Positions 5,370 through 6,729 of a DNA stretch of 6,729 bases are shown piece after piece. The notes beneath the pieces are model-generated. The model did no database searches, was not told the DNA's origin, and was given only the letters and a program-made list of their open reading frames with translations. Each line of letters opens with the position of its first letter. Position 1 is the first letter of the stretch. The stretch covers positions 1 to 6,729 of the forward strand of contig PWRV01000265.1 in the NCBI GenBank assembly GCA_003563455.1. Reading direction: 5' to 3'. Origin of the DNA: Thioalkalivibrio sp. GTDB lineage: Bacteria; Pseudomonadota; Gammaproteobacteria; Ectothiorhodospirales; Ectothiorhodospiraceae. A program made the position numbers and the translations under genes.

Positions 5370-6605
5370 TTGAACGGCTCGCCGCTCGGTCTCGCCGCCT
5401 ATGCGCGGATCACCGCGAACTACTGGGCGTTTACCATCACCGACGGTGCGATCCGGATGCTGGTGGTGCTCTATTTCCACCAGTTGGGCTACAGCGCGCT
5501 GGAAATTGCGCTGCTGTTCCTGTTCTACGAGTTCTTCGGGATCGTCACCAACCTGACCGGCGGCTGGATCGCCGCGCGCCTGGGATTGAATACCACACTG
5601 GTCTCCGGGACCCTGCTGCAGATCGCCGCGCTGCTGATGCTTACGGTGCCGGATGCCTGGCTAACGGTGGCCTACGTGATGTTCGCCCAGGCGCTCTCGG
5701 GTATCGCGAAGGACCTGAACAAGATGAGCGCGAAGTCGGGCGTGAAACTCGTGGCCGGCGACGTCGAGGGTCGGCTGTTCCGCTGGGTGGCCTGGCTGAC
5801 CGGGTCCAAGAACGCGCTGAAGGGACTGGGTTTCTTCGTCGGCGCGGCTTTGCTCTACACGATCGGGTTTCGCGGCGCGCTGGTCGCGCTGGCCGCGATG
5901 CTGGTGCTGAGCCTGAGCCTGGCCGCGCTCGGCTTGCCGCGGGGTCTCGGTCGGGTCGCGGACAAGCCGAAGTTCACCCAGATGTTCGCCAACAGTCCGG
6001 CGATCAACGTGCTCTCGGCCGCGCGATTCTTCCTGTTCGGGGCGCGCGACGTCTGGTTCGTGGTCGCGCTGCCGGTGTTTCTGACCGCGACGCTGGACTG
6101 GAATCACCTGCAGGTGGGTGGCTTCCTGGCCCTGTGGATCATCGGATACGGCATCGTGCAGGCCGCAGTTCCGACGCTGATTGCTCGCCGTGGCCTGGAT
6201 CCGACCGGTCTGACCGCCCGGGTCTGGGCGCTGGTGCTGATGCTGATACCCCTGGGAATCGTGATCGGGCTGGAGACCGGGTTCGACCCCGGGCTGGTGC
6301 TGATCTTCGGGCTCGGCCTGTTCGGCGTGGTCTTCGCGGTAAACTCCGCGGTCCATTCGTTCCTGATCCTGGACTATGCCGACGCGGACCGGGTCGCGAT
6401 GAAGGTGGGTTTCTACTACATGGCCAACGCTGGCGGGCGGCTGATTGGCACGGTGCTGTCCGGCTGGATCTTCATGAATCACGGTTTGATCGGCTGTCTG
6501 CTGACCTCCACCGCCTTCGTGTTCGCCACGTGGATGCTCTCCTCCCTGCTACCGCGCGGTCCCGTGCGACCCTCGGGGCCCGAAGTGCGTTCACAATCTC
6601 TGTAG
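5370..6605 (+). CDS. arsJ: ArsJ-type organoarsenical efflux MFS transporter
   Basis: This encodes a 411-residue, 12-helix major facilitator protein. It closely resembles ArsJ, the permease that exports 1-arseno-3-phosphoglycerate made from arsenate by a dedicated glyceraldehyde-3-phosphate dehydrogenase; the product breaks down outside, giving net arsenate efflux. Recognised stretches are NYWAFTITDGAIRMLVVLYFH (17-37), LFLFYEFFGIVTNLTGGW (49-66), SGIAKDLNKMSAKS (110-123), GSKNALKGLGFF (145-156), LFGARDVWFVVALPVFL (222-238) and GGFLALWIIGYGIVQ (250-264). The start is uncertain. An in-frame ATG at 5298 would give 435 residues, but GGAG at 5358-5361 favours TTG 5370, and that N-terminus better fits the family. 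No GAPDH, arsR or other ars gene is visible within the window, so the partner, if present, is downstream or elsewhere. The stop codon TAG is part of a REP-like TGTAGGAG. Subfamily assignment is from remembered motifs. Confidence 0.85.
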   Translation: MNGSPLGLAAYARITANYWAFTITDGAIRMLVVLYFHQLGYSALEIALLFLFYEFFGIVTNLTGGWIAARLGLNTTLVSGTLLQIAALLMLTVPDAWLTVAYVMFAQALSGIAKDLNKMSAKSGVKLVAGDVEGRLFRWVAWLTGSKNALKGLGFFVGAALLYTIGFRGALVALAAMLVLSLSLAALGLPRGLGRVADKPKFTQMFANSPAINVLSAARFFLFGARDVWFVVALPVFLTATLDWNHLQVGGFLALWIIGYGIVQAAVPTLIARRGLDPTGLTARVWALVLMLIPLGIVIGLETGFDPGLVLIFGLGLFGVVFAVNSAVHSFLILDYADADRVAMKVGFYYMANAGGRLIGTVLSGWIFMNHGLIGCLLTSTAFVFATWMLSSLLPRGPVRPSGPEVRSQSL

Positions 6606-6642
6606 GAGGCGAACCTTCTCGGCGATCCGGCGGGCTCCTACA
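6601..6642. repeat. REP-like palindromic unit overlapping the arsJ stop
   Basis: TGTAGGAG at 6601-6608 is the inverted complement of CTCCTACA at 6635-6642, flanking a GCGAAC..CTCGGCGAT core. The GTAG head followed by an imperfect palindrome resembles gammaproteobacterial REP elements. Bases 6603-6605 are also the arsJ TAG. Confidence 0.55.
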
Positions 6643-6729
6643 GGAGCGAGCGTGCTCGCGAACGCGCCGCAGGCGCGCCAGACCCCCGGGCCCACCTGAC
6701 GCCGATTCGCGTGCGAGGCGCGCTCCACA
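6636..6729. repeat. REPIN-like pair of inverted REP palindromes (right copy reaches window end)
   Basis: A forward unit carries GCGAGC 6646-6651 and GCTCGC 6654-6659 around GT, followed by CGAA. Next is a second hairpin, CGCGCC 6663-6668 with GGCGCG 6672-6677. Near the end, 6706-6729 read on the minus strand as TGTGGAGCGCGCCTCGCACG then CGAA, which resembles the forward unit in opposite orientation. Two REPs facing each other across a short spacer is the REPIN layout. No gene is seen in 6606-6729. Confidence 0.55.

Noticed and set aside
5661..6482. Minus-strand 273-codon open frame inside arsJ
   Set aside because: It is a Gln/His/Arg/Asp-rich shadow of a membrane-protein gene with clear motifs on the plus strand.
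1..6729. CRISPR array, tRNA, rRNA or insertion sequence
   Set aside because: No regularly spaced direct repeats, no tRNA-like cloverleaf or CCA end, no rRNA signature and no transposase-like frame were seen.

Overview
The window is GC-rich, densely coding DNA with no hint of plasmid, phage or transposon genes. It reads as a chromosomal segment of a GC-rich gammaproteobacterium. The best support is the lolA-rarA gene pair at the left edge (the same order as in E. coli and relatives), and the TGTAGGAG / GAGCGAGC..GCTCGC type REP palindromes at the right edge, which are typical of Pseudomonas-like and other GC-rich gammaproteobacteria. A Chromatiales/Ectothiorhodospiraceae-type or pseudomonad-like host fits, but the species cannot be named from the sequence alone.

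Layout: the last 21 codons of lolA (1-66), then rarA (63-1466), then a small VTT/TVP38-type membrane protein (1463-2125). These three overlap by 4 bases at each junction (GTGA, GTG starts) and look like one translationally coupled operon. A convergent gene on the minus strand (2158-3090) encodes a PBP7/PbpG-like D-Ala-D-Ala endopeptidase/carboxypeptidase. A 184-base divergent spacer follows. Next come three plus-strand genes: a TAXI-family periplasmic binding protein with two membrane anchors and a cytoplasmic tail (3275-4663), a TspO/MBR protein (4742-5233), and an MFS permease that matches ArsJ, the exporter of 1-arseno-3-phosphoglycerate (about 5370-6605). The right end (6601-6729) is a cluster of REP-like palindromes with no gene.

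Functionally this is a set of housekeeping and envelope genes: lipoprotein trafficking, replication-fork rescue, a lipid-handling type membrane protein, and peptidoglycan trimming. They are followed by a membrane/stress set of solute sensing or binding, TspO, and organoarsenical export. No single pathway joins them all.

The most unusual content is in nucleic-acid structure rather than in the proteins. (1) Five G-runs separated by single bases form the end of rarA and contain the Shine-Dalgarno of the next gene. (2) A 22-bp inverted repeat lies between tspO and arsJ. It pairs completely in plus-sense RNA through two G-U wobbles, and its left arm is itself a canonical G-quadruplex motif. This suggests two mutually exclusive leader structures in front of arsJ.
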